Under the pieces are notes generated by a model that saw only the letters and a program-made list of their open reading frames with translations, did not search any database and was not told the origin of the DNA. A program made the translations under genes and the position numbers. This document shows, one piece after another, positions 23,585 to 37,040 of a stretch of DNA of 64,000 bases; position 1 is the stretch's first letter; every line of letters starts with the position of its first letter. Source of the DNA: Diploscapter coronatus (lineage: Eukaryota; Nematoda; Chromadorea; Rhabditida; Rhabditidae); contig OZ038422.1 of assembly GCA_964036155.1 (NCBI GenBank), positions 33,255,201-33,319,200 on the forward strand, in the 5' to 3' direction.

Positions 23585-26500
23585 ATGCTCCAACTAACCA
23601 CTCCATCTGCTTTGCAATCTCGGATAGGGGAACATCAGAAGGTTGGACAATTTCTCTTGCATTTTTAAAATTATTAGCAGTTAGAATTTTTATAACGATA
23701 ATTATCATTCTTTAGCACTTAGATCTAATAGAAAATTAATATTAAAAAAGACAAAATATCGTAACTTTATATCTTTAGATTAATAAAATAACAATTTAAT
23801 ATTTTATAAAAAGTGGGAAAAGTAAACTTTAAAATTTCAGTCTCATTTCGACGTCAAAATCGAGGATCTCGAGGATGATGGCGTGCGAATCGAGCGACCG
23901 ACCCCCAAATACCCGGACACGAGACGCACCTCTGCACCCGCGATTCTATGGTCCGCCTCCAGTTTCGTTTCAGATCAGGTTAATTTTAGGTTTTTTGTTT
24001 AAAGTTCACTCACTTTTCTAATATTGGTTCTTCTTTTCTTTAAGTTGATCTTCTCCAAAAATTTGGCTTGTTGGCGAGGTCTACAACAAGTCATTTTAGG
24101 CCGAGTGTATAATATCGTGACTTATCTCGTTTCATTTATCTATTTGTTTTTAAAATGCCACTACTATCTGAATTATTATGAGGTTTTATTATATGACTAC
24201 ATAACTTCCTTATTTTCAGTTTTTTCTCCTTCAAAGTGTCCTTTACTAAACCTTTGTTCTGATTCTATCTCGGCAAAACTATTTCCTGATTGCTATCGCT
24301 AAATCTGAATTCACAAAGGTGAATCTAATTTCCTGTAAAATAAAGACAAATCTCGTTTTTTTTTTCAATTTTTACCTAAATCAGTTTAAACCTTCATTTT
24401 GATAAATATTATACAAATTTACACCTACTTTTCAGATTTAAACTTAAAAGCGATATAAGGACCCCTGTAAAAGAGAATTTCATTCAGCTGATTTCCATAT
24501 TTTCTTTCATAATTTCGCAAATGCGCGTCTTATTCGTTTACCTACTTCGTAAAATATTTTATCTTTTCATATTTCGTACCTTGTCGCCATCTTATTTATT
24601 TTCTGCCCATGCTAATTACTTCCGTGAATTATCTAAATGCGAGCATTTCATATGCAACTCCTGGCCTAAATTATGACGCGTAACATTTATGTATTATATG
24701 ATATATTTCTTTGAAAATGAGATCCAAAAATGTTTGATCTTCTGCTTATTTTTATACTTTAAGAGTCCAGTCTATTTCGGCATTTTCGGTGTTAGATATG
24801 CGAGCCTATTTGTGCCTCTTTATAATCGACTAATTTTCTCGATAAAACCCAAAGAATTTTGCGATATTAGGAAGCAGCGAAAGACAATTATTTTTGAGGA
24901 GACAGCGCAGAGATAAAAACAGCGCGTCACAAGGAAGTTATCATTTTTCGTATCATTTATCAGGAAGAACCGTCAGGGTTATATGCACGTTTGATAAGTA
25001 TTTTATTCAAACAATCATTTATATGATCTCATATTACAACAAAATATATATTCCTTTATGTAGATGTATGCTTTGACGTGAACTTTCAAACTCTTTTTAC
25101 GTTTCCGTGCAGCTGTAATGGTTTTGTATCATCTTTTACGATTAATCAGTTCCCCCCATCATTTCAATTTCCCCAGAGAGAATGTATTTTGTCGCTTATC
25201 AAAATCATTTTCTTGCATTTATGGTTTTACGTAAGGAAGTGGCGCGCCATTTCGGTTAGGAAGTCACCATCTTCTTATCATCTATCTTCTGGGTACCAAT
25301 ATAAAGCCATTTTGTTCCCACTCTTATGGTTTGTTCTCAGACTAAAGTCGAAGGTTCGTCTTTTTTTTTTTTTTAAATGATCATAGGAAGTATGTGTGTA
25401 TTGATAAGAGTTTATTCTTTCCTGATTTTGGAACCCCCAGATTATTGCGTGCTCAGAGAGAAAAAGTGATAACGAGGAGCGAATATCGTTTATTTTTAGT
25501 TCTCAAATCAAAAGTGCAGGTGGCTCAGTGATTCTGCTCAATTTCCGACTTTTTGCAAAAATCCGTGATTTCACTCCCGTGGAATTATTCATGTCCAGCT
25601 AATTTATGTCGTGCGATTTTAGAGAAGTTTTATCATGCTCGCTATCGTCGATTTACAATTGTTACCTCTGTGCTCGAAAGAAGCTCTAATCCAACTTGTA
25701 AGTTATTTTCCTAACTTCGGTAAAATGTACTTTTACTTTCCGGTATTAAATTAGGGCATGAATTTTTTTTGTAAATGTTAATTTCCTGCAATATTTTAGC
25801 TTTTCATATGTTCTATTTATGGACCGATTTTTCATCCTCTATTTTTTCAACGAGATCTTGCTCTTTGAATTAATATTTTCAACTTTGCGTTCTATCACTG
25901 CCTTATTAGGTTTGGCATAAAATACGAGCGAGCGCATACATCATTAGAGCCATAAAATATACTTTTAAAAATATTCAATATCCGACTTTTAAATCCAAGT
26001 CGAATGTTTTGATTGAGGTTATACGTAAATGCATTATAAACATTTTACATATATACAAAATGTTTTATAATATCAAGAAGATTTTATATATTATAAAACT
26101 CAGTTAGTACACTATACTTAGCATTAAACCTAAAGTTGTCTTTCTAAAAATATGTTAATCACAACAATAAGACTACGATTCCTGTGACAGACTTCTTCAA
26201 AATGTTCAAATTTTATATCGATTGAACATAAGTTCCTATCCCGGAAACATTTCCTGACACCTTTATAATCTGCCACTATGTAAATTGAACAATTCAGCGC
26301 GCTCGCTCTTTCCTGTAATCTTTCACACAAGTTCTTTGGTAAAATCTGACTTTCATAAAAGATATTCCAACTCCTAAAATAAATGATAAAAACGAAGCTT
26401 TAGCCGACGACATCTACCCCCTCTACGGCTGAATCTATAAATTTATTGCAACGACTTTTGGAGAAGCAGAAATGCTCGATGTCTAACTCACAATCATCTA

Positions 26501-29500
26501 GTCCTGATTCAGGTGCTTTATTCATTTCAGAAAAATGAAGCTAGATTTACTACTATGAAATTTTGTGCTATTTCCATTCGAGTTAATTACTTTTTTTCAT
26601 TTTTCGTGAAAACCGATGTTTTGAGATTAAAAGAAATCGAAAAACATGAATGAGTTCTTTCCAAGTGAATTTCTTCCTTCTAAAGCTACAAACCCCATGA
26701 AAAATGATCTTCATTATTCAATTAGGCATTGGCATGGACCACCAGATGTATTCGCCTCCTTCTTCATCTAACGGTGTTGCCGCTGGGCCAGCTTTGGGGT
26801 TCGTTCCGGTCGTTCCCGGGCAGAATCATAGCTTGACCCATTCTACGCCCATTTTATCCGCTATTCCGAATCAAACCAGCGTCATTTCTGGAAACACGTC
26901 AGGACACCCGCAACTAACGCAGATTTCTCCGTTTCTTTGGCCGTGGCTAAGCAATGGTTAGTTTTTCCTCGTTATTATGATTCGTTTGGCAGTCGTAAAT
27001 TGGGTCATAGAGTTATGAGGAAGTGAACTGTTATTTTATGACATAGTGTGACGCTTCTCGCATTTTTCCCATTTTAGTATGATTCGCGCGATTGATAAGG
27101 TCATCGTCACTAATAATCGATCATATTAGAACAGTCCGCATCTAAGTTGTATCATAAAATCTGCGATTTTTCTCGCATGCCTCATCATACTCCTGTTTTC
27201 TAAATAGGGGATTTTCGAAATAGTCGTCGAATAGGGATGTGTGCAAGATTTCGTCACGATTCGCGGGCATGTACGGATTAGTCGTGAGATTTTTCCGAAT
27301 TTGAATGCGAATGAACTGTACACAATGTGTGTAAGCGAAGCTAATACACAATACATAGCTGTGACCGGAGATATGTGTATTTGCATGCAAAAAGTGGTAT
27401 GTGTTTGGCTGGATTTAGCAAAAATTGAAATAGCGTTGAATTTTTAGATAGTACGAGTGTAGGAGAAAGTGTTGAAATATTATGGACTTCATAGATGTAG
27501 ACGGTTTAAATTGGAAAAATAGTGTTGGATTTTTAGATAGTAAAAAAGGAATAGCGCGAAGAGAGTAGTGGAGGAATAGTACGGATTTTTGAGAGGGGGA
27601 AAGAATTTTTCCTGATTCCCCGAGGGCGCTTCAGGCAAGTGACGACGCGTGTGCTGATCTGTTTGTTTAGGTGGGGAGGAGAGGGGAGAGAAAGAATTGG
27701 GGAAGAAGAATGCCTCGAGCTTAAGCGGACTATAGGAAAAGGACGGTCCTGTAATATTCAGGGGTCAGAAATCGAATTCTTTTTTTTTTTTTAGAAATTT
27801 TACAACAATTTTCTCGTGGTAAACTTACCAATATTAACTTGAGATTTTTGAACGGTGAGTTTAAGAAAAAGCGTTGCGAAAATTGGATCAAATGTCAGAA
27901 ATATCGCAATTAAATTAACTTGCCACCTATAGGTGTTGATAAAATGAACCTATCGGGGGGAGGGGGAAAAATTAGAACACCCGCATAATCCGTGAAAATA
28001 ATTGCATTGAAAAGTCTTCGAGTTTGGGGACTTGGAATTTTCGAATCATTCATTAGGTTGTTGTTTACGGTTTTCGACGATTCACCCTGGGGGAAACTTC
28101 AGAGCGAGCATTTTTTCGGGCCTCTTAAATCTTCCCGTCAATTTCCTTTTCCTTTTCCGTTTCTCCGCTCCTCAATCCGTCCGCCTTCCGTAGGGGAAGG
28201 GAGTCTCAGCTTTCGTGTCCACGCCCGCGTTCGTGCGTCGGCCTGTTTGCTCTCCTTTTCGAATTCGCGCGCAGTCCGAGTCCGCGCTAGTAGTGCAAAT
28301 TCAGAGTATACCGACGATTTTGCGCCCCAAAGCGGAAAACTCACCGATGAAATCCGGGACTTGTAAATTTTCTTTACACAAACGATTATCGATCCTTCTG
28401 GTTTCCAAAAATAGCCTGAAGAATGATGACATACGACAAATATAAGCATGCTACATTGTTGAATGAAATAACCGTTCTGGTTTTCTGGAGTTCAAAGTTA
28501 ATGAGTTAACGAGTCGGGCGATTAAGTATGTTTAGTTCGCAACAAGTTATACATAGTGTCATACTTGAGACATGTTAAAAATACACGATCGCATTTTGAT
28601 ACTTGTAACTTAACAAATGACCCTCTACTCGATGTAATGGTCAGACTCGTTGGAAACGTCATTCTTAGGACATTACGTCTTGTCTTTAATTACAGACGTC
28701 TTTTCGTTCTCCATTTGTTCACACTATTTCTACCATAGCAACGAGAAATAGTATGGAGAAAGTGAGATGGAAAAGATTGTTCTGCCGTTAGGAGACGAGT
28801 TAGTGTGGGAGTAATCCGTGCCTGAAGTCGAGAGAGAGAGACGGAAGTTGGCCCGGAGTGTCGCACGTCGAATCCTCGCAGACCGGTTTCACGTCCGTAC
28901 CGCGAAGCGATTAGTCACCCTTGCCCTCTCGCGTACCAAGCGTTTTTCACTTTTCGCGCCCTTCTCTCTCCCCTCTTCGCTCGTGCGGTTTTTCACAAAC
29001 TATGCAAATCTCTCGATAGAGAAAAGCCAGAATTTGCATAGATTAGTGACGGTTTTACAGGTGTGTAGAGGAAAGCGGAAAAATATGAAAATTTTTTAAG
29101 TTGAGTAAAATTGGAGTAAAACATAATTTTTGATCAAATTTTTACTACTCTGATAATTTATGCTCCAGACGAACTTACCTGCTATGCATTTCTTATTTTT
29201 TTTTTATCTTTAAAAGTCGCTACAAATTTCTTAACGATCCTTCAACTCTCGAAAAATCGTTCTCTCAAGTACATTTTATTCAGAAAACTTTCGACTAAAA
29301 ATGAACATATCCAGTAATTAGAGACCATATTAGCACGCATAATATGCGCTATTTTTGGTAATAGGAAATAGTGAGTGGATTAGAAAAAGTTATAGAAGAA
29401 AAGTATCGAAGAAATAGATAGGAAAAGCGAGAGAAGAAAGAAACGAGGGATTTAGTTCTTGAGACTCTTGACGCTTTTCCTTGTGCCGGTCATGGTGTAG

Positions 29501-31067
29501 AATTGAGAAATAGCCAGTGGATTCGATAGAGAAAAAGAACTCGAAGAAAAAACGAAATAGTTAGCGAAAGTTAGAGAAAAAGACGAGACCTGACGGGAAC
29601 TTTCTTCTTCGAGAAGAGAGACGTGCATGTAAAAAAGACGATCAAGAGAGCCAAAGTGTGTGAGAGAGTAGGGGATCAGAAGGGAATCTAGACAGCGAAA
29701 AACTGCCCTCTGTCAAAACCAGATGGAATACAAAGCCTAGAGGCTACTAGACGGTAGCAACTAACTTCGAGAATAAAAGGAAACTTTCAGCGAATGATCC
29801 GGATATACGAGGGATCTAAAGCGATATAATCAGGAAATAAATCGCATTTTTAAAATCCCTAAAGATATGCTAATGTATTACATTTGTAATAGGAAGACAC
29901 GAGATTTCATAATCTGTTGACACAGCTTTAGTAGTAAAATATCTATACAAATGGATATCGTAAAACTAACGATCATTAAAATAGGTTATTTTTTAAAAAT
30001 TTCAGCAGCCCTAATGTGCCAAGCGGCACAACAAAGTCGTCCTGGATTAGATTGCTCGACCTTATCAAATATGCCAAACCTCCTCTCTAGTCTGTCCGCA
30101 CAGAATCCGACGTTGAGAGCTCAGACTGCTCTATTTCCGAATGGTACAATTTTCCCCCGCTCAGAATATTCTAAGATCGAGAAATTCTATAGGGCTGCCT
30201 TCACACCTAGCGAATTCAACGGGTGGTGCGTCGATTTTCCCGGAGAATTTGTTGCTTGGAGCAAATGGTGCGGCTTCAGGATCTGGAAATCAACTGCCTC
30301 ACAATCCAATACAATACCCACCAGGACTATCGTCTTATATGTTTGAATCAAGGTATATTATTTTTTAAATTAAAAAATTTATCATTTAGTTCATAATACG
30401 TTAAATTATATATTTTTACTTTAGAAGATACTCTGAACCCGCCCCACCCCCAGCCCATTTGTTGGCTCAGAGAAGGAAAAGTCGGGACGGCCAAGTTACC
30501 TATCTTTGGGAGTTTCTACTTCGATTACTACAAGACAAAGAGTATTGCCCTAAATTCATCAAGTGGATTGACCAATCTAAAGTTCGCTATTCTCAAATTT
30601 GAATTTAAAATAATTTTAACTTCAGGGCATTTTTAAACTAGTAGACTCGAAGGCAGTATCGCGTCTGTGGGGCATGCATAAGAATAAGCCCGGCATGAAT
30701 TATGAAACGATGGGGCGAGCTTTGAGGTACCAAATATTTTGACAAAGTGATCACCATGTTTGGAGTTATTTAGGTATTACTACCAGCGTGGTATTCTGCA
30801 GAAGGTAGATGGGCAAAGGCTGGTGTATCAATTCGTGGACGTACCAAAGGACGTTCAGGTAACTTAAAGATCTTGATCGTGAAAATAAGTCGATGAAAAA
30901 TTTAGGACCTTTTTGATTCCGGCACGGATTCGGGATGCTCAGATGCGTTTGAAGAGCCGGACAGCCCGCCGAGCACCGGATCACCGTCACAGGTCCTGCC
31001 CACACCAGGCCATCAAATCACTAAGGCCTTCGACCCGTTGTCCGTCAAAATTCTCGACGAAGCGTAA
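23585..31067 (+). CDS. ETS-domain transcription factor, E74/ELF subfamily
   Basis: Sequence-specific nuclear DNA-binding protein. Ten exons join in frame: 23585-23641, 23841-23978, 26404-26512, 26726-26956, 30006-30143, 30193-30352, 30425-30581, 30626-30726, 30774-30858 and 30906-31067, giving 445 residues. The ETS domain covers roughly residues 300-388: [40 protein letters not shown], then the recognition helix [17 protein letters not shown] and [19 protein letters not shown] and [16 protein letters not shown] match Drosophila E74 and vertebrate ELF1/2/4 better than other ETS groups. The N-terminal part is Ser/Pro-rich with an acidic patch ([14 protein letters not shown]) and SSSPDSGIGMD. 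The C-terminus is acidic, then Pro-rich. Introns 2 (2.4 kb) and 4 (3.0 kb) are far longer than elsewhere in the window. In insects E74 is an ecdysone-response gene; whether that applies here is unknown. The start rests on a 19-codon first exon beginning with ATG, in matching phase. Confidence 0.9.
28100..29000. promoter_or_regulatory. GC-rich islands inside the long ETS intron
   Basis: Within the 3 kb intron 26957-30005, two stretches (about 28130-28330 and 28800-29000) are much richer in G and C, with many CG dinucleotides, than the surrounding DNA. Insect E74 and vertebrate ELF genes use nested promoters, so an internal promoter or enhancer is plausible. No coding exon with usable splice sites was recognised here. 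Confidence 0.25.
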
Positions 31068-31750
31068 TTTTGAGGCGTTTGAAAAGAGATTATGACCAGG
31101 GGCCAGCAAAGAGCATTTTTGAAACTACCAGAAACTTTTCACAAATAATAAAGGAGAAATTTTGCTAACCTCTGATTATGCTATAAAGTGATAATGTCAA
31201 ATAACAACTATTCAAAGCGTGTAAGTCTAGGTAAAGAGTCTTCAAAATCGCGAATCAACATATCCCGGTAGTAGAAATGAGTTGAATTTGAAATATTCTA
31301 TTTTTCAATTCTAACTGGCTGATATTCGTATTGTGTTCGTTGTGCAAATTTTAATGTGATGATCTCGATTTAATTTTCTAAAATTTATTGTAGAGTTGAT
31401 GTTTAATAATTTATATTAAATGAATGATCCAGCATAACGGTGTTTTATATTCCAATCATAGAATTTATTCTTATCTATATCTATAGAATATATTTGGGGT
31501 GGATTTAGCTATATTTATACATATTTCTAGAATAATTTGTGATATCTCTCATGATTTATTCGTTCTTTATGATTTTAATGTCTTCATACAAGTATTCGAC
31601 GCTTTAATCAAATTTCCACTTGTTTTTAAACTTATGAATAATAAATGTTTAAGGTTTCAAAAACAGCTGTGTCAAGTGATATGTATCCCGAACGCTAGTT
31701 AATTTCCTGTATGTCTTAAATTTCAACTGTTATCTGTTTAAAAACACACT

Positions 31751-32476
31751 CTATAGTTAGAGAGCGCAAGTCCTCCGCTCATTTTGTGAAGTCAAAGTCA
31801 GGGAAGGAATTCGCTAAAATTTGCGAGGCGATTTTTCTTTTATTTTTCCCACTATTAGATATAAGCCTAGGGAGTATTTTTGCTTCCGGAATACGCCTTC
31901 GAAATACGAATTAGGTCGATCAAAACTTATAATAAAATTTTCAAATCGTTCGTTTGAGCCTTGCAGACCGTTCATCATTTCCTCAAGTTGAATACGAAAG
32001 AACAGTCCTTTCTGGTTATTTTGAGCAAAAAATCCCATAAAATTCGGTCAAGACGTTCGAAGACGTACCCAAAAATCATTTTTTGCTGAAATAACGCAAT
32101 ACAAAGCTATTTGGTATTTGCTTCATGGGTTTTTGCGTTCAAATTGCAAAGTAGGTATGGCCTATCATTTCGGAATGATAAAAACATAGAAACAAGCAAA
32201 GAAATTCAAACAAACGTCCTTACAAAGCCGTTCTCTTTCTGAAATTAGCCCTTGCTCTGTTGAGTGTAAAGGCAGGCATGCTTTTCGCCTGACGAAAATT
32301 CGCTCGCAAAAAGGGGTTTTCGGATAGTCGCCTTCAGAACTCATAGCTTTGGCTGCACTGATCCGTTTTTCATGCGGCTTTTTGATATAAGCCTGATAAC
32401 CCATCAGATTTTAAGAAAAATACTTGCGTAACTCTGACTTCACACCGGGAATATCACTTGCGCCCTCTATCTATAG
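31751..32476. mobile_element. 726-base terminal inverted repeat element (non-autonomous DNA transposon candidate)
   Basis: The left end CTATAGTTAGAGAGCGCAAG is repeated in inverse at the right end, whose complement reads CTATAGATAGAGGGCGCAAG. About 14 bases further in, GTGAAGTCA recurs at both ends. The outer bases allow a TA target duplication of the Tc1/mariner kind (TATAG at both edges), but this is not proven. Inside, the minus strand has two open stretches of 75 and 79 codons (32038-31814 and 32404-32165) that match no transposase I recognise. It may be a deleted derivative of a larger element. Confidence 0.6.
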
Positions 32477-35400
32477 TCTATGGAGTCTGTTTGAAGCAGT
32501 ATTTTTAATTGATTTTACAAGTTGATAAACAAATGAAAGTAACTTTTGTGTATTTAATCGAATCAAACCAGGGTTCTTTTGATTTTTCTAGCTTACCTAA
32601 CACCTCAATCCCAGGAGCTAATAATGCATTTATGTATTACCGAGTTTTCTTACCTATTTATGCCGAAAATGTCTAATTGTATTTCGAATTTTCATCTATT
32701 TTCTACTGTTTTGCTCGTTTGACCCGCCGAATTTCAAAATATCGTTAATTTTCATTTTTTCGGATGAGTGTTCTCGAAAATAGGGATGAATTTTGGGGCG
32801 TTCGTCGACAATTTCAGTGAAAAGGATAAGCTCCTCGCTTCGGGGAAGAGAATGCGGTGCGAAAACATACCGCTGTGCATGTAATTCGGTATGAGCATAA
32901 TTGATGACTCTAGCAGAGATAATGAAAATGTTAGAGACGAAAAAGATGGGGAAAAAACCTTTGATTCAAAAAAGGGCAAAGAAGGCATCCTCGAGGTTAG
33001 AATCATTACCCTAGATTCTAAAGTTGAAACTTGTAACTTAAAATTTTAGTTTTTTTTCGATTCATTCTAAATTCATATTTAGATATAAATATATCTATTT
33101 TATAACTAAAAAAATAAAAGCTCAAGTTTTCACCCCTCCAAGTAGCCGTTCTCATCAAATATTACTTCGTTCAATTTTAATGTGAATGAATGAAATATTT
33201 GCTTATTTTTCTGAGAAAACATTCGTCCAATTCTAATTCCTTTTCGACCTTTCGTTTTCTTCGACAAAGTGTTTTGCCGGCCCTGCGTTTCTGCAAATTC
33301 GAATGCTATTCGATGAGCCCGGAAACGAGCGTAATTTATCAATTTCCATACAAAAAACTTCAAAATAGGTCCTGTTTAACTATGCATAGTTGACAATTTT
33401 GTCGTGTTTTCATGCAAAGAGGCTTTGGAAGAGATAGTACGGGAAAATGGGATACTTTCGACGAAATAATAGAGTTTTGGTGCAACCGCGTACGAAGTAC
33501 TAAACAATTCTGTCGTTCTATCAAAAGAGTATGAAAGGTCCCCAAATGTTCGATCATGTTTGTCTATATAATAATTCAATGACATTCAACTCATGCATCT
33601 TCGTATTTGTTTATTATAAATTAATGACATGTTTGATATTTATATAATTTTGTGGTGATCTAAATTTATCGGTTCTTTCCCCAATGTAGATAATATTCGT
33701 TTTTTTTCAATATTATAGGTTAAAGATTAGAGCTTTATTTTTCTGAATTTTCTCACGCTTTTTTCTCTAAATTATGGCACATATAACTTGATGCAATGCG
33801 AAGCCATAATTCCTCGCAATTTTTAGAATTCGGGTTGAATCTTTAAATCTGATTTTTTAAAGTGAAAATTTTGAAATATAAATAATTTGCTTGCTAAATT
33901 TCGAATTCTGAAAACGTAATCTAATTGAATTCATCACATGATTTATTTATTTTTATAGTGAATCAAGACATCCTCTAATTGCAATGGCAATTGGCTTTCA
34001 TGAATGAATTTGCTCTGGTCTTCTTTAGTTCCCTTAAATTTTTTTTATAGAATATTTATTTTTCATATGATTTAATTAACGAATTCCAAATGATACTTCC
34101 TAATTATTAATATATCAAAATCATAATTTAACGGGATTGTCTAGCCAAAAAAGTACAATGCTACAAACTCCAAAAGTCATCAGTAATTATGTTTTAATTT
34201 ATAAACTACGATCTATTTGAGACTGAAATTTGATGTATAATTACTGTTTTTCATATGATTACAAGGTCGAGCTCATAAGCACGAAATTAAACTGCTTAGT
34301 TGCAGAAATGATCGTGATCTCATATGAATTCACGCCATTTAAGCCAAGTATATAAGAATAGGCATTACCATGAGATATCCTAATCTTATCTAACATCACA
34401 ACTCTTGGGATACGGTAGTCTGAGTAATACTTCCATTAAATATATCTAAGCTTATTTTAACATTTTTGCATTCGATAAAATTTTTAGGTTTCCCTAAATT
34501 TAGCTTAATCTATTTATTTTTCTGCAAAATTTGCAGATCGACCTAAATTTGGCGCGAAAAAGTTAGGCTTCATAATTCTAGATGTCAAAAACTCAGACAC
34601 AAAACATGACGGTCTATAAAAATATTATCATCGCCTTCTTAATTCATATTTATTTAAATGAATGGGATAAGGAGTTTTGTAATATTCAGACATCTTATTT
34701 ATCTGAATTCTTTGATAATCCCCATTTTGCACTCATCTCACATTATGTGATTAGCTTATTTGTCTACTTTTTACAAGTAAATATTTTGCAGATAATAGTT
34801 TTCTGCAAAGCGTATTGTTCTTATAGCAAATAGCAAATTGATATTTTCTTGCATCTCGTTGGTTATTCTGTGATCTATATTTCCGATCGAAAATTCGAAA
34901 CTAAAGGCAAATATAGAAGGAGAAAATCTTAGGAATAGTATAGGGAAAAGACGGCCTTTTTTGGGTGAATGTTCTAGGATTTGTTTACTTTCGTGGTAGG
35001 GAAAACATTAATCAACGTTAGAGCGTGCTCTAATTCTAAGGTGGGCTTGATTTTTTAGTCCTACACTTGGTTATATTTACGTATTTGATACTTAGGTACG
35101 TGCTATATTGACGAGTGTTGTAAGCCATTCTTTGGACATTTAATGATACCGAATCTTTCTGAGAAATCCAAATTCATGAGAAACGATAAGTTATAATGCC
35201 TTCGAATAACAATTTGTCTATTCATAATTGTGTTCATTCCGATGAAAAGATTGACCTTATTTTGAAAATTATACGAGTCACATGAGAATGAATTACAACG
35301 TCTACTATTCTTATAGAGTATTAACGCACTGTGAGCTCACACTAACTACGTTTGGTATTCTTAAAACTTTTCAAACTCTGAATGAAATTTGATTTTGTAG

Positions 35401-37021
35401 CCCTGAAAAGCGGCGTCAAACGTGCAGAAATTCAGGCAAGAGTTCGGTCTTGCTCATAATTAGTGCTCTAATTCATTATAATTTACTCTGGCTATTTTTA
35501 CTCGACGAAGAAATCGATGAAACTTCTAAAAACGACATTTTGCACGACTAATTTTCTTCGCTATGCGTGAAATTTAATGAGAAGTTCACTCACAAGCGGC
35601 AAATACAGGGATATTTTGATTCAGCCGACTCTAAAGGGGTTTGCGGTTCAGTTAATTATAGGGTGATTTTTTGAGCCACTCTCCCTCTGTTGCTCTTCTT
35701 TATGCTGTCATTTCATTATCTTTCCCACCAGAAGCCGACCCTAATTAGTCGAAGAAAATTGGTTATTTTAACTCCGAATTTCTCATACCTGGGGTAAGCA
35801 AAGTCAGCATTTTCAACTTTTATCTTATTTTAAAATTTTTACCTTACATTCTCTTCCTTTTTCTAATTATAAAATCGTCCAGGTGCTGAAGTGGGTATTT
35901 ACACAAGTTTCCTCATTGAATATCATTATTTTTGTTATTTCACAATGCAAATTTTGTAGACTTCGAAATTTCGACCAGAAATTGGCCCCGAATTGCTTAC
36001 CATTCGGCTAAATTAGTGTGGTGTGGAGGGGACTTCTCTTATTCGGCCGAAAATGTTCATAATATTCATTTTATGATGTGCAAATCTCATTTTTCTCCAG
36101 TGCGGAGATGAGGGAGAAGGGTTGGATTTTTCTTATTTATTTACCGATATTTCAAATTTTCTTTAATAACAACATAAAACTTTCAAAAAAAAAAATTTCA
36201 AATTTAATTGAATTAAACTTTTTTTCTAATTTTCAAATCAAGTTATCATCTGCCTTTGTTTGTTTATTCCCATTTAAAACCTTGATCTTCGTTTGCAAGC
36301 CCTGAAATTTCATCCGAATATTCCCTTTTGCTCTGCCATTTGGCATTCATATGTCGACAGCAGATTCATTGACTTGTTGCTTCCAAATTACCGCTTTTAT
36401 TCGATCCGGAGAATTATATAAAATTTGGATATAAACTCGGAGATCAAAATAGCGTAAAAAGTCATTAAACTTTATCGAGAGTGAAACGTTCATACTCCAA
36501 CTCGTTTTCTGGGAAATTGACACTCTCACAACTAGACCATTTTCTCTATTATAAAGTTTTACTCCATGCTTCATATATTAGCAATACTCTAGTCAAGCTT
36601 TAAAGTAATTTAAATTATCTATATTATCATAAAAGGTTTCACTCCATGTTGCTATATTAAAAATAACTTCACTTAACTTTTTTTTTTTTAAATATTATTA
36701 TAAAACAAACTGATATTGTGAAGTTCGAATTTTCAAGAGGCCGAAGAACTTGGCCGGGTCGATCCGATCCGATAAACATCCGGAAAGGCTCGGATTGGTT
36801 CGGATATGAGAAGGCCGCTTATTAGCGAGTAACCATAGAACCCCTTCCTGAGTCTGAGAATTGACTGAATTCTCAATTCGCCCAACTATTTTCCGCATCA
36901 TAAAACTGCCATTCACCAACTCGCTCCTTCATTTGTTCCTTATGCATTCTAGCCTATTCCATATCAAGGAAATACTAGACCTGCAGAGGCCTTTCTCAAG
37001 CACATGTTTAGGCTAAGAAGC

Positions 37022-37040
37022 AAAAAAAAAAAAAAAAAAA
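37022..37040. repeat. Poly-A run
   Basis: Nineteen consecutive A on the plus strand in intergenic DNA. No upstream open frame suggests a retroposed copy. Confidence 0.9.

Noticed and set aside
26130..26330. Minus-strand ORF in the first long ETS intron
   Set aside because: No recognisable domain or splice signals; chance frame.
37022..37040. Poly-A tail of a retroposed gene
   Set aside because: No gene-like sequence lies directly upstream.
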